Below, in pieces: positions 35,559 to 44,943 of a stretch of DNA of 64,000 nucleotides (the stretch's first letter is position 1; each line of letters starts with the position of its first letter). Below the pieces are notes generated by a model. The model worked only from the letters and a program-made list of their open reading frames with translations, ran no database searches and had not been told where the DNA came from. Source of the DNA: VXPW01 sp965115815 (GTDB lineage Bacteria > Pseudomonadota > Alphaproteobacteria > TMED109); the NCBI GenBank assembly GCA_965115815.1, contig OZ220465.1, positions 868,001-932,000 on the forward strand, written 5' to 3'. The translations under genes and the position numbers were made by a program.

Positions 35559-37058
35559 ATGCCTGACGACCTCCACCCCGACCCGCCGGCGGACCCTGCG
35601 CCTTCCGGTCCCGCGAACGCCGGCGACCGGTCGCCGCCCCAGAACGTGGAGGCCGAAGAAGCGCTGCTGGGAACGCTGCTCCACAACGACCGGGCATTCG
35701 AACATGTCGAGCAGTTGCGGGGCTCCCATTTCTACGTGCCGGTCCACGGGCGCATCTTCGACGCGATCCGGAGTCTCATTCATCAGGGCCGGCGGGCCGA
35801 CGCCGTCACCCTGAAGCCGCGCTTCGCACGGGATCCGGCCCTCGTCGAGGTCGACGACTATCTCGAACGGCTGGTCCACGGCGCGATGCCGCCGGAAGCG
35901 GCGCGCCAGTACGGCGAGATCATCCTGGACCTGGCCCAGCGGCGTGCGCTGATGGAGATCGGTTCCCGCATTCAGCACCACGCGGCGGACGTGCGGGTGG
36001 AGGAATCGGCGGCTGCGCAGATCGAGAATGCCGAACAGCGGCTGTTCGAGATCTCCGAGCACGGCAAGGGACCGGGCGGACCCCAGCCGTTCGCCAGCGG
36101 GCTCACCGATGCGATTCGTGCCGCGGAGGCGGCCTACCAGCTGGGCGGCAAACTGTCCGGCATCACGTCCGGCCTGAACGACCTGGATGACCTGCTGGGC
36201 GGCTTCCATCGCTCGGACCTCATCATCCTGGCCGGGCGGCCGGGAATGGGCAAGACGGCCCTCGCGACCGACTTCGCGCGCGCCGCCAGCCGTCCGGACA
36301 TTTTCGTGCCTTGGGAGGGTCCCGACGACCGACCCAAGGGAATCGTGGTCGTGTTCTCGCTGGAAATGGCCGCGACCCAGCTGGCCAACCGAATTCTCTC
36401 GTCCGAAACGAGCATCTCTTCCGAATCGATCCGGCGCGGTGCCATCCGCGACCGCGACCTGACCGCACTGATCGACGTCTCCAAGGATCTCGAGCAGCTG
36501 CGCCTCTTCATCGACGACACGCCCGCCCTCTCCATTCCCCAGCTCCGCACCCGGGCCCGGCGCCTGATGCGCACCGAACATGGGCTCCGGCTGATCGTCG
36601 TCGACTACCTGCAGCTGATGACCGCCGCCCGGACCCACAGCTCGCGCGTCAACGAGATCAGCGAAATTTCGCAAGGGCTCAAGTCGATTGCCATGGAACT
36701 CCACGTGCCGGTGATCGCGCTTTCGCAGCTGAGCCGACAGGTGGAGGGCCGCGACGACAAGCGCCCGCAACTGCAGGATCTTCGGGATTCGGGGTCGATC
36801 GAGCAGGACGCCGACGTGGTCCTCTTCATCTATCGCGAACACTACTACACGCGGCAGACCGAGCCGCAGCAGAAAACCGACGAATCCGAGGTCGACTACA
36901 ACCGCCGGTACCAGCTCTGGAAGACGCGCCTCGAGAAGACCGAGCACGCGGCCCAGATCTACGTGAGCAAGCAGCGCCACGGCCGCCAGGGCGATGTCAA
37001 GGTCCGGTTCGATTCGCAGTTCACCCGGTTCAGCGATCTCCACGATCCCGGCCCGTAG
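35559..37058 (+). CDS. dnaB: Replicative DNA helicase DnaB
   Basis: 499 residues, the usual length. The hexameric 5'-3' helicase of the replication fork. N-terminal domain with PPQNVEAEEALLGTLLHNDR; RecA-like domain with Walker A GRPGMGKTA (about residue 230), VFSLEMAATQLANRILSSE, Walker B LIVVDYLQLM, and IALSQLSRQVEGRDDKRPQL plus RDSGSIEQDADVVLFIYRE at the end, followed by KQRHGRQGDVKV. ATG 35,559 precedes the conserved part by about 27 residues. It starts the overlapping run of genes to purF; the next gene begins inside it. No intein. Confidence 0.96.
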   Translation: MPDDLHPDPPADPAPSGPANAGDRSPPQNVEAEEALLGTLLHNDRAFEHVEQLRGSHFYVPVHGRIFDAIRSLIHQGRRADAVTLKPRFARDPALVEVDDYLERLVHGAMPPEAARQYGEIILDLAQRRALMEIGSRIQHHAADVRVEESAAAQIENAEQRLFEISEHGKGPGGPQPFASGLTDAIRAAEAAYQLGGKLSGITSGLNDLDDLLGGFHRSDLIILAGRPGMGKTALATDFARAASRPDIFVPWEGPDDRPKGIVVVFSLEMAATQLANRILSSETSISSESIRRGAIRDRDLTALIDVSKDLEQLRLFIDDTPALSIPQLRTRARRLMRTEHGLRLIVVDYLQLMTAARTHSSRVNEISEISQGLKSIAMELHVPVIALSQLSRQVEGRDDKRPQLQDLRDSGSIEQDADVVLFIYREHYYTRQTEPQQKTDESEVDYNRRYQLWKTRLEKTEHAAQIYVSKQRHGRQGDVKVRFDSQFTRFSDLHDPGP

Positions 37059-38178
37059 CCGGCCTCCCCCCGGCGGGGCGGCGCTGGAGACCGCGCTGCG
37101 CCGCGCCGGCTGCGCCCTGATCGTCGATCTCGACGCCATTCGTTCCAATTTCCGGCGGCTGCAGGCGCGGGTCGGGGCGGACTGCGAAGTGGCCGGTGTA
37201 GTCAAGGCCGATGCCTACGGGATGGGATCGCGCCGGGTCGCCGCCGCGCTGCGCGCGGCCGGCTGCACGACGTTCTTCGTCGCCACGCCGGACGAGGGCG
37301 CCCGGATCCGCCCGGTCGTTCCGGACGCTTCGGTCTTTGTTTTCGCCGGAGGGGCGGACCTGCCCGCGGACAGCGGCCTGATCCCGGTTCTGAACCATCC
37401 CGGCGAGACCGAGCAGCGGCGCCGGGCGGCGGGCGGCGCGACGCGCACCCTCCCGGCCGCGGTGCACGTGGACACCGGGATGAATCGATTGGGATACGAG
37501 GAAACGGACTGGCGCGCGCTGTGTGCGGAACCGGCTCGCCGGTCCGGTCTCGATCTTCGCGTCGTGCTGAGCCACCTGGCCGTCGCGGAGGATCCCGGCC
37601 ACCCGCTCAACGCCCGGCAGCTCGCCCGCTTCGAGGCCGCCCGGAGCCGGGCGCCGTTCGCGGCCCGGGCCAGTCTGGCCAATTCGTCCGGAATCTGGCT
37701 GCCCCGCGCCTTTCACTTCGACTTGGCCCGGGCCGGCGCCGCGTTGTTCGGCATCAACCCGACGCCCGCAGCTCCCAACCCCATGGCGAGGGTCGCCCGG
37801 CTGGTGGGGCGGATCCAGCAGGTACGCTCCGTTGACCGGGGCCAGGGTGTCGGCTACGGTCAGGCTTGGGTTTCGCCGGGTGCCCGTCGCATCGCCACCG
37901 TGTCGGCAGGCTATGCCGACGGCTACCCGAGGCAGCTCGGGAATGCCGGCCAAGTGGCGGTGGGAAATCATGTCGCACCGGTGGTGGGGCGAATCTCCAT
38001 GGATCTGGTCACCGTTGACGTTACCGGCGTGCCGGATTCGGAGGTCCGTCCCGGAGCGGTCGTGGATCTCCTGGGCCCCCGGGTTTCCGTGCACGCCGCC
38101 GCCGCCCGAAGCGGCACGATCGAGTACGAGATCCTGGCGCGAATCGGTCGCCGGGTTCCCCGGCTGTACGTGGGATGA
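36994..38178 (+). CDS. alr: Alanine racemase
   Basis: PLP enzyme that makes D-alanine for peptidoglycan. VVKADAYGMG carries the PLP-binding Lys; the second catalytic Tyr lies in GVGYGQAWV; other family blocks are HVDTGMNRLGY, SHLAVAEDPGHPLNARQLAR, SLANSSGIWL and GRISMDLVTVDVT. The ATG at 36,994 lies 65 bases inside dnaB, and the first ~28 residues are merely dnaB in another frame. No ATG, GTG or TTG occurs between there and the conserved domain, so either this long start or a CTG near 37,086-37,098 is used. It ends in an ATGA overlap with mlaE. Confidence 0.93.
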   Translation: MSRSGSIRSSPGSAISTIPARSRPPPGGAALETALRRAGCALIVDLDAIRSNFRRLQARVGADCEVAGVVKADAYGMGSRRVAAALRAAGCTTFFVATPDEGARIRPVVPDASVFVFAGGADLPADSGLIPVLNHPGETEQRRRAAGGATRTLPAAVHVDTGMNRLGYEETDWRALCAEPARRSGLDLRVVLSHLAVAEDPGHPLNARQLARFEAARSRAPFAARASLANSSGIWLPRAFHFDLARAGAALFGINPTPAAPNPMARVARLVGRIQQVRSVDRGQGVGYGQAWVSPGARRIATVSAGYADGYPRQLGNAGQVAVGNHVAPVVGRISMDLVTVDVTGVPDSEVRPGAVVDLLGPRVSVHAAAARSGTIEYEILARIGRRVPRLYVG

Positions 38179-38966
38179 GGCGGCGGCGCTGGCCCAATCC
38201 GCTGGCCTCGATCGGGCGCGTGACGCTCGGGTTCGCAGCCTCCGCCGGGCGTCTGGTGGTGTTCGCCTCCGCATCGGTCTACGCCGCCCTCCGGCCCCCG
38301 TATTTCCTGCGGCAGGCGGGTCGCCAGTTCCTCGAAATCGGCTACTTTTCCCTGCCCATCGTCGGCCTGACCGCGATCTTCACCGGCATGGTGCTGGCCT
38401 TGCAGAGCTATACCGGCTTCAGCCGGTTTGCGGCCGAGAGCGCACTTCCGTCGGTCCTGGTGGTCTCCCTGACCCGCGAGCTCGGCCCGGTGCTGACCGC
38501 CCTGCTGGTGGCCGGACGGGTCAGCGGCTCGATCGCCGCCGAGACCGGCACCATGCGGGTGACCGAGCAGCTGGATGCGCTGGTCACGCTGTCCGCCAGT
38601 CCGCTGCAGTACCTCGTGGCCCCGCGCCTGGTGGCCGGTGTGCTGGTCCTGCCGCCGCTGGTACTGGTGGCCGACGTCATCGGCACCCTGGGCGGGTTCC
38701 TGATCAGTGTCGGCAAGCTCGGCTTCGAACCCGGAGTGTTTCTCCACCGTTGTCTGGAGAGTCTCCAGGTGCTGGACGTGGTGTCGGGCCTCGTGAAGGC
38801 CGCCGTGTTCGGCTTTCTGATTGTCCTGATGGGGAGCTATCACGGGTTTCACGCCACGGCCGGCGCACGGGGCGTCGGTCGGGCCACGACCAATGCGGTC
38901 ATGTCGGCCTCGGCCCTGATTCTGGTGGCGAACTACCTCATCACCGAGGCCTTCTTTTCCCGATGA
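38175..38966 (+). CDS. mlaE: ABC transporter permease MlaE
   Basis: 263 residues. Inner membrane permease of the Mla system that moves phospholipids between outer and inner membrane. Contains LPIVGLTAIFTGMVLALQSY, TRELGPVLTALLVAGRVSGS (the EFG-like cytoplasmic turn with Glu and Gly), AAETGTMRVTEQLDAL and a C-terminal GSYHGFHATAGARGVGRATT, the standard order for MlaE. Four to five membrane helices. ATGA overlap with alr before and with the ATPase gene after. The substrate-binding mlaD is not next to it. Confidence 0.93.
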   Translation: MRRRRWPNPLASIGRVTLGFAASAGRLVVFASASVYAALRPPYFLRQAGRQFLEIGYFSLPIVGLTAIFTGMVLALQSYTGFSRFAAESALPSVLVVSLTRELGPVLTALLVAGRVSGSIAAETGTMRVTEQLDALVTLSASPLQYLVAPRLVAGVLVLPPLVLVADVIGTLGGFLISVGKLGFEPGVFLHRCLESLQVLDVVSGLVKAAVFGFLIVLMGSYHGFHATAGARGVGRATTNAVMSASALILVANYLITEAFFSR

Positions 38967-39745
38967 CCGGCGCCGTCGAACCGCCCGCGATCGAGTTTCG
39001 CGGCCTGACCAAGCGATTCGGCAGGAAGATGGTGCTCGACGGCATGGACCTGACCGCCAAGCCGGGAGATTCCGTGGCGATCATCGGCCGGTCCGGTTCG
39101 GGCAAGTCCGTGAGTTTCAAGTGTGCGCTCGGCCTCCTGTCCCTGGATTCCGGCGCCGCCCGGTTCGCCGGCACGCTTCGGCAGGATCTGCCGCGGCGCG
39201 GACCGCAGGCGCTGATGCGGCGCTCGGGCGTGCTGTTCCAGGGCAGCGCCCTGTTCGATTCCCTGCCGGTTTGGGAGAATGTCGCCTTCGCTCTCCTGCA
39301 TACCGGCTCGCTGCGCCGGGGCGAGGCCTACGAACGCGCCCGCGCCCGGCTGGATCAGGTCGGACTCGACGAGCGCGCCGCCCACCTCTATCCGTCCGAG
39401 CTGTCGGGCGGCATGCAGAAGCGCGCCGCCATCGCGCGCGCCGTCGCCGCCGACCCCGAATTCCTGTTCTTCGACGAGCCGACCTCGGGCCTCGACCCGA
39501 TCACGGCGGCCGCGATCAATCGGCTGATCCGGGACTGCGTCACGCAGCTGCAGGCCACCGCCATCACCATTACCCACGATCTCGTCAGCGCCCGGCTGAT
39601 CGCCGATCGGATCGCCATGCTCCACGGCGGGCGCATCATCTGGGAAGGCCCGGTGGAGGAACTCGACCGGAGCGGGTCGGCCCCGGTCGAGCAGTTCGTC
39701 CGCGGCCGGCCGGACCGTCCGGTGCCCGGAGCGGTGCGCCCATGA
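38963..39745 (+). CDS. mlaF: ABC transporter ATPase MlaF
   Basis: 260 residues. Walker A GRSGSGKSV, Q-loop VLFQGSALFDSL, signature LSGGMQKRAAIARA, Walker B FLFFDEPTSGLDPITA, and switch His in ITHDLVSA. The sequence ALFDSLPVWENVAF is typical of the MlaF group rather than other ABC ATPases. Start ATG 38,963 in an ATGA overlap with mlaE, which is its partner; the stop overlaps cvpA in the same manner. Confidence 0.94.
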   Translation: MTGAVEPPAIEFRGLTKRFGRKMVLDGMDLTAKPGDSVAIIGRSGSGKSVSFKCALGLLSLDSGAARFAGTLRQDLPRRGPQALMRRSGVLFQGSALFDSLPVWENVAFALLHTGSLRRGEAYERARARLDQVGLDERAAHLYPSELSGGMQKRAAIARAVAADPEFLFFDEPTSGLDPITAAAINRLIRDCVTQLQATAITITHDLVSARLIADRIAMLHGGRIIWEGPVEELDRSGSAPVEQFVRGRPDRPVPGAVRP

Positions 39746-40395
39746 CGTTCGTCGATGTCCTGGTTGCGGGCACCGTGCTGGCCTCGGGCGCGATCGCGTA
39801 CGGGCGCGGCTTCGTACAGAGCGCCCTGTCGCTCGCCGCCTGGGTCCTGTCGGGCCTGCTGTCCCTATGGCTGCTCGACTGGGCCGGCACCCTGGTGATG
39901 CCGCTGGTGGGCGATTCGGTCCTGGCCCGCGGCATCGGCGCGCTGTGCATCTTCGTGGCGTCGATCGTGATCCTGACCTTCGCCATCGTCCCGCTCGCCG
40001 GCGCCATTGCCGGGAGCGTGCTGGCCCCGCTCGACCGTTCGCTCGGGTTCATCTTCGGAGCCGTCCGCGGACTCCTTCTCGTTTCCGCCCTCTACCTCGG
40101 CCTCTTTGCGTCCGGGCTGGCCTTCACCGAATGTCCGCAGCCGGTCCGCGGCGCACGGACCCTGCCGGTCGTGCTCTACGGCGCACACCTGCTCGCCGCG
40201 CTGGCACCCGGCCCCGACCTGATGGTCAACCACCCATGCGCGAACGGACAGGCCGCCGCTGCGGACGACCTCCTGCGACGACGGGAGACCCCCCCCTCCG
40301 CAGCGGATCCGCCGGAGACCGAAGTCGGCTATCCCGCCGGCGACCGCAAGGAGTTCAACCGGCTGCTCCAGATCGAATCCGGAAGCCGGCCATGA
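39742..40395 (+). CDS. cvpA: CvpA family membrane protein
   Basis: 217 residues. It begins MTFVDVLVAGTVLASGAIAY followed by GRGFVQSALSLAAWVLSGLL, and has four membrane helices; the tail is hydrophilic and ends GDRKEFNRLLQIESGSRP. CvpA is named for colicin V production and is linked with envelope function; its place directly before purF is widely conserved. ATGA overlap on both sides. Confidence 0.9.
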   Translation: MTFVDVLVAGTVLASGAIAYGRGFVQSALSLAAWVLSGLLSLWLLDWAGTLVMPLVGDSVLARGIGALCIFVASIVILTFAIVPLAGAIAGSVLAPLDRSLGFIFGAVRGLLLVSALYLGLFASGLAFTECPQPVRGARTLPVVLYGAHLLAALAPGPDLMVNHPCANGQAAAADDLLRRRETPPSAADPPETEVGYPAGDRKEFNRLLQIESGSRP

Positions 40396-41852
40396 CCGAC
40401 CGCCCTCCCGGCCCGCTGCTCCCGCCCGACCGCTTCCGGGAGGAGTGCGGGATCTTCGGCGTCTTCGGTACCGAGAATGCTTCGGCGATCACCGCGCTCG
40501 GCCTGCATGCGCTGCAGCACCGCGGCCAGGAGGCGGCCGGGATCGTCAGTTTCGACGGCAAGCAGTTCCTCGCCCACCGGGCGCAGGGGCGGGTCGGCGA
40601 CGCGTTCGGATCGGACCAGGTCATCGGCATGCTGCCGGGGCGCGCGGCGATCGGCCACAACCGGTACTCCACCAGCGGCGCCAAGACCCAGCTTCGCGAC
40701 ATCCAGCCGATCTTCGCCGAAACCGAGCGGGGCGGTGTCGCGATCGCCCACAACGGCAACCTCACCAATGCCCGTACCCTCCGCCGCGAACTCGTTCGGC
40801 GGGGCTGCATCTTCCAGTCGACCATGGATACCGAGGTCATCGTGCACCTGATCGCGACGGCCACCGGACCGACGCTGCTCGACCGCCTGATCGAGGCGCT
40901 GCACCGGGTCGAGGGTGCCTACGCTCTGATCGCACTGTCGGATGACGGCATCATCGGCGCCCGCGATCCCCACGGAGTGCGGCCCCTGGTGCTGGGCGAG
41001 CTGCACGGGCAGTCCGTGCTGGCCTCCGAAACCTGCGCGTTCGACATCATCGGGGCCCGGTTCCGGAGGTCGGTGGCGCCCGGGGAGATCGTCCGCATCG
41101 GCTCCGACGGAGTCGAGAGCCTGCCCGATGCGCTGGGCCGGAGGGTGCCGCAGGCCTTCTGCATCTTCGAGTACATCTACTTCGCCCGGCCCGACAGCGT
41201 GGTCGAGGACAAGAACGTGTATGCCGTGCGGCAGCAGATCGGCCGGTTGCTCGCCCGGGACGCGCCCGCGGACGCCGACATCGTCGTTCCGGTCCCCGAC
41301 TCCGGCGTTCCGGCCGGACTCGGCTACGCCGCCCGCGCCGGCCTGCCCTTCGAGCTGGGCATCATCCGCAATCACTACGTCGGCCGCACGTTCATCGAAC
41401 CGACCGCCGAGATCCGCCATCTCGGGGTCCGTCTCAAGCACAACGTGAACGCGGCCGCCGTGGACGGCAAGCGCGTGGTGCTGGTCGACGACAGCATCGT
41501 GCGCGGCACCACCTCGACGAAGATCGTGGAAATGCTCCGGGCCGGCGGCGCGCGCGAGGTGCACATGCGGATCGCCAGTCCGCCCACCGCGCACCCCTGC
41601 CACTACGGCGTGGACACGCCGGAGCGCACGGAGCTGATTGCCGCCCACCTCGACGAGGACGCCATCGCGGCCAAGATCGGGGCGGACAGCCTGCGATTCG
41701 CCCGACTGGAGAGTCTGATCGAAGCCGTGCACGGCACGCGGCCGGACGGACGGCACATGCCGTACTGCGCGGCCTGCTTCACCGGCGCGTACCCGATCGA
41801 ACTCGTCGACGACCGGCATGTCGAACTGCCGCTGTTCCTGGAGCGGACCTGA
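40392..41852 (+). CDS. purF: Amidophosphoribosyltransferase
   Basis: 486 residues. First committed step of purine synthesis: glutamine amide to PRPP. A short propeptide (about 18 residues) is followed by the N-terminal nucleophile Cys in EECGIFGVFG. The glutaminase domain includes GLHALQHRGQEAAGIVSFDG, RYSTSGAKTQLRDIQP and AHNGNLTN; the PRPP loop is VVLVDDSIVRGTTSTKIVEM. The Cys residues HPCHYGVDTPER and YCAACFTGAYP fit forms with an Fe-S cluster. ATG overlaps the cvpA stop; last gene of the run. Confidence 0.96.
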   Translation: MTDRPPGPLLPPDRFREECGIFGVFGTENASAITALGLHALQHRGQEAAGIVSFDGKQFLAHRAQGRVGDAFGSDQVIGMLPGRAAIGHNRYSTSGAKTQLRDIQPIFAETERGGVAIAHNGNLTNARTLRRELVRRGCIFQSTMDTEVIVHLIATATGPTLLDRLIEALHRVEGAYALIALSDDGIIGARDPHGVRPLVLGELHGQSVLASETCAFDIIGARFRRSVAPGEIVRIGSDGVESLPDALGRRVPQAFCIFEYIYFARPDSVVEDKNVYAVRQQIGRLLARDAPADADIVVPVPDSGVPAGLGYAARAGLPFELGIIRNHYVGRTFIEPTAEIRHLGVRLKHNVNAAAVDGKRVVLVDDSIVRGTTSTKIVEMLRAGGAREVHMRIASPPTAHPCHYGVDTPERTELIAAHLDEDAIAAKIGADSLRFARLESLIEAVHGTRPDGRHMPYCAACFTGAYPIELVDDRHVELPLFLERT

Positions 41853-41864
41853 GCCGCGCGCGCT

Positions 41865-41902
41865 CGCCCCCGCGCCGGCCGCCGACGGTCGGCGCGGGGG
41901 CG
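41865..41902 (+). terminator. Strong stem-loop after purF
   Basis: Perfect 12-bp stem CGCCCCCGCGCC with GGCGCGGGGGCG, loop of 14 bases, 12 bases after the purF stop and 28 bases before coaBC. No T run follows, so it may act as a pause or Rho-linked end rather than a classic terminator. It separates the dnaB-purF run from the coaBC run. Confidence 0.6.
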
Positions 41903-41930
41903 CGGGATTGGCGTATGCTCGGTCCCTTGC

Positions 41931-43160
41931 ATGTGCGCGGCGGCCATGACCGAATCCCCCCGAGTCCTGCTGATCGTGACCGGTGGCATTGCCGCCTACA
42001 AGAGTCTCGACCTGGTTCGCCGGCTGCGCGGGCGGGGCGCCCGGGTGCGCGCCGTGCTCACCCGGGCCGGCAGCGAGATGATCACGCCGCTGGCCCTGGC
42101 GGCGCTGTCCGGCGGGCGGGTCTACCGGGATCTGTTCTCCCTCACCGACGAAAGCGAGATGGGGCACATTCGGCTGGCCCGCGACGCCGATGTGGTGGTG
42201 GTGGCTCCGGCCACCGCCGACTTCCTCGCCAGGATGGCGTCCGGACAGGCCGACGACCTCGCGACCACGCTGCTGCTCGCGGCCGCGGCGCCGGTCGTGG
42301 CCGCGCCGGCGATGAACGTGCAGATGTGGGCGCATCCCGCGACGCAGCGCAACGTGGCCCGATTGCGCGGCGACGGCATCCGCTTCGTCGGGCCCGGAGC
42401 CGGAGACCTGGCCTGCGGCGAGGAGGGGCCCGGCCGCATGGCCGAACCGGCCGAGATCCTCGACGCCATCGAGGCGTTGCTGGTCGAACCGCAGCGGCTC
42501 CGCCACATCCGGGCGCTGGTGACCAGCGGTCCGACCCTCGAGCCCGTGGACCCGGTCCGCTATTTCGGCAACCGCTCCTCCGGCAAGCAAGGGCACGCGA
42601 TTGCCGGAGCCCTCGCCCGCCGCGGCGCCGACGTCACGCTGGTCGCCGGCCCCACCCCCCAGCCGCCGCCGCCGTCGGTCGCTCTGGCCGGCGTGGAAAC
42701 GGCCGGGCAAATGCTGGCCGCCTGCCGCCAGGCACTGCCCGCCGACGTGGCGGTCTGTGCGGCGGCGGTCGCCGACTGGCGGGTCGCGGAGGTGCAGGTT
42801 CGCAAGCGGTCGCGCGGCGACGGACCTCCGCCCCGGTACCGCATGGAGGAGAACCCCGACATCCTCGCCCGCATTGCGCAGGCGGCCATCGACCGTCCCC
42901 GGCTGGTGGTCGGATTCGCGGCCGAAACCGAGGACATCGTGGAGCGCGCCCGCCGCAAGCGTCAGCGCAAGCGGTGCGACTGGATCGTGGCCAACGATGT
43001 CTCGGCGGCCGGCAACGGGTTCGGCGGCGATACCAATGCGGTCCACCTGATCACCGGGGAGGGGGTCGAGACGTGGCCCCGGATGACCAAGATCGAGGTG
43101 GCCGACCGGCTGTCCGAACGCATTGCCGACGCCCTGCTCGCACCGGGGCCCGGCCCGTGA
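41931..43160 (+). CDS. coaBC: Bifunctional phosphopantothenoylcysteine decarboxylase / synthetase
   Basis: 409 residues; two steps of coenzyme A synthesis. CoaC part: LLIVTGGIAAYKSLDLVRRL (FMN binding), SEMGHIRLARDADVVVVAPA (active His), PAMNVQMWAHPATQRNVARL and GDLACGEEGPGRMAEP. CoaB part: ALVTSGPTLEPVDPVRYFGN RSSG, then CAAAVADWRV, IVANDV, GGDTNAVHLI. ATG 41,931; a second ATG at 41,946 begins the conserved part and has GCGCGG rather than a clear binding site before it. GTGA overlap with dut. Confidence 0.95.
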   Translation: MCAAAMTESPRVLLIVTGGIAAYKSLDLVRRLRGRGARVRAVLTRAGSEMITPLALAALSGGRVYRDLFSLTDESEMGHIRLARDADVVVVAPATADFLARMASGQADDLATTLLLAAAAPVVAAPAMNVQMWAHPATQRNVARLRGDGIRFVGPGAGDLACGEEGPGRMAEPAEILDAIEALLVEPQRLRHIRALVTSGPTLEPVDPVRYFGNRSSGKQGHAIAGALARRGADVTLVAGPTPQPPPPSVALAGVETAGQMLAACRQALPADVAVCAAAVADWRVAEVQVRKRSRGDGPPPRYRMEENPDILARIAQAAIDRPRLVVGFAAETEDIVERARRKRQRKRCDWIVANDVSAAGNGFGGDTNAVHLITGEGVETWPRMTKIEVADRLSERIADALLAPGPGP

Positions 43161-43630
43161 CCGGCTCGGGCTCCCCGGTGGCGGTCCGGATCCGCCGGCT
43201 GGCGCACGCCGTCGCCGGATTGCCGGCCCGCATGACCGGCGGGAGTGCGGGTTTCGACCTGCCGGCGGCCGTCCGGAAACCGATGACCCTGCGTCCCGGT
43301 GCGGCCATCGTGGTTCCGACCGGGTTGGCGCTGGCCCTGCCGGAGGGATACGAGGCGCAGGTCCGGCCGCGGTCGGGGCTGGCCCACCGCCACGGCATCA
43401 CGGTGCTGAACGCACCGGGGACGATCGATGCCGACTATCGCGGCGAGATCGCGGTCCTGCTGATCAACCACGGGCGCGAGGAGCACGTCATCCGACGCGG
43501 TGATCGGGTGGGCCAGCTGGTGATCCAGCGGCTGGCATCCGTACGCCTCGAAGAGGTCGAGCAGCTGCCGGCGACCGGCCGCGGCGGGAACGGGTTCGGT
43601 TCGACCGGGTCCGGGCAGCCGGCGGCATGA
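43157..43630 (+). CDS. dut: Deoxyuridine 5'-triphosphate nucleotidohydrolase
   Basis: 157 residues, GTG start in overlap with coaBC. Splits dUTP to dUMP, keeping uracil out of DNA. The five trimeric dUTPase motifs are present: AGFDLPAA (1), PRSGLAHRHGI (2), GTIDADYRGEI (3), RGDRVGQLVIQ (4) and the glycine-rich end RGGNGFGSTG (5). Two-enzyme neighbourhood with coaBC is common in proteobacteria. Confidence 0.95.
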   Translation: MTGSGSPVAVRIRRLAHAVAGLPARMTGGSAGFDLPAAVRKPMTLRPGAAIVVPTGLALALPEGYEAQVRPRSGLAHRHGITVLNAPGTIDADYRGEIAVLLINHGREEHVIRRGDRVGQLVIQRLASVRLEEVEQLPATGRGGNGFGSTGSGQPAA

Positions 43631-44416
43631 CGGATGCGGACCTCACCGAGGACCAGATCCGGCGCTACGCCCGCCACATCGTGCTGCCGCAGGTCGGCAG
43701 CACCGGGCAGCAGCGACTGCTGGCCGCCAGCGTCCTCGTGGTCGGCGCGGGCGGACTCGGATCGCCGCTGGTGCTGTATCTCGCCGCCGCCGGAATCGGG
43801 CGGATCGGCATCGTCGACGACGACACGGTCGAGCTCTCGAACCTGCAGCGCCAGATCGCCCACGGCACCCGCGACCTCGGCGCTCCCAAGGCCGCGAGCG
43901 CGGCCGGAGCGGCGCGCAGGGTCAATCCGACGATCCGGATCGAGCCCCACCGGCGGCGGTTCGACCCGACCACCGCCGCCGGCCTCGTGGCCGACTACGA
44001 TGTGGTCGCGGACGGCAGCGACAATTTCGCGACCCGGTTTCTCGTCAACGACGCCTGCGTGCTCGGCGCCACGCCGCTGGTGTCGGCAGCGCTGCTCCGC
44101 TTCGAGGCGCAGGTCGCCACTTGGAAGGGGCATGCTGCCGAATCGCCCTGCTACCGGTGCCTCTTTCCGGAACCTCCGCCGGCCGGCACGGTTCCGACCT
44201 GCGCCCAGGGCGGCGTGTTCGGAGCGCTGGCCGGGCAGGCCGGCTCCCTGCAGGCCATCGAGGTGATCAAGGAAATCCTGGGGATCGGCACCGGCCTTTC
44301 GGGCTGGCTGGTCATCATCGATGCGCTGGACTGCGCGTTCCGGAAGGTCCGGGTGCGGCCGGACCCGGACTGTCCGGTGTGCGGGCTCCGGCCCACCATC
44401 ACTGATCTCGCCGGGC

Positions 44417-44430
<14 letters not shown>
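43627..44430 (+). CDS. moeB: MoeB/ThiF family adenylyltransferase
   Basis: 267 residues, ATGA overlap with dut. It activates the C-terminal glycine of a small sulfur carrier protein (MoaD or ThiS) by adenylation. ATP site VLVVGAGGLGSPLVLYLAAA, IVDDDTVELSNLQRQIAHGT with Arg finger, DVVADGSDNFATRFLVND, and two zinc CxxC pairs, CYRC (about residue 176) and CPVCGLRP near the end. It lacks the rhodanese domain of longer forms. The exact carrier cannot be told; no moaD or thiS is nearby. Confidence 0.9.
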
Positions 44431-44833
<403 letters not shown>

Positions 44834-44943
44834 CCGCTGTTTCCGGGCCCGGTTCCCGCCCGGACGCCCCTCCGGGTTTTGGGCCGGAGGCGGTACGGTA
44901 TGCTGGCCGGCGCGCGACCCGCCACGCGGAACGATCCACGGCC

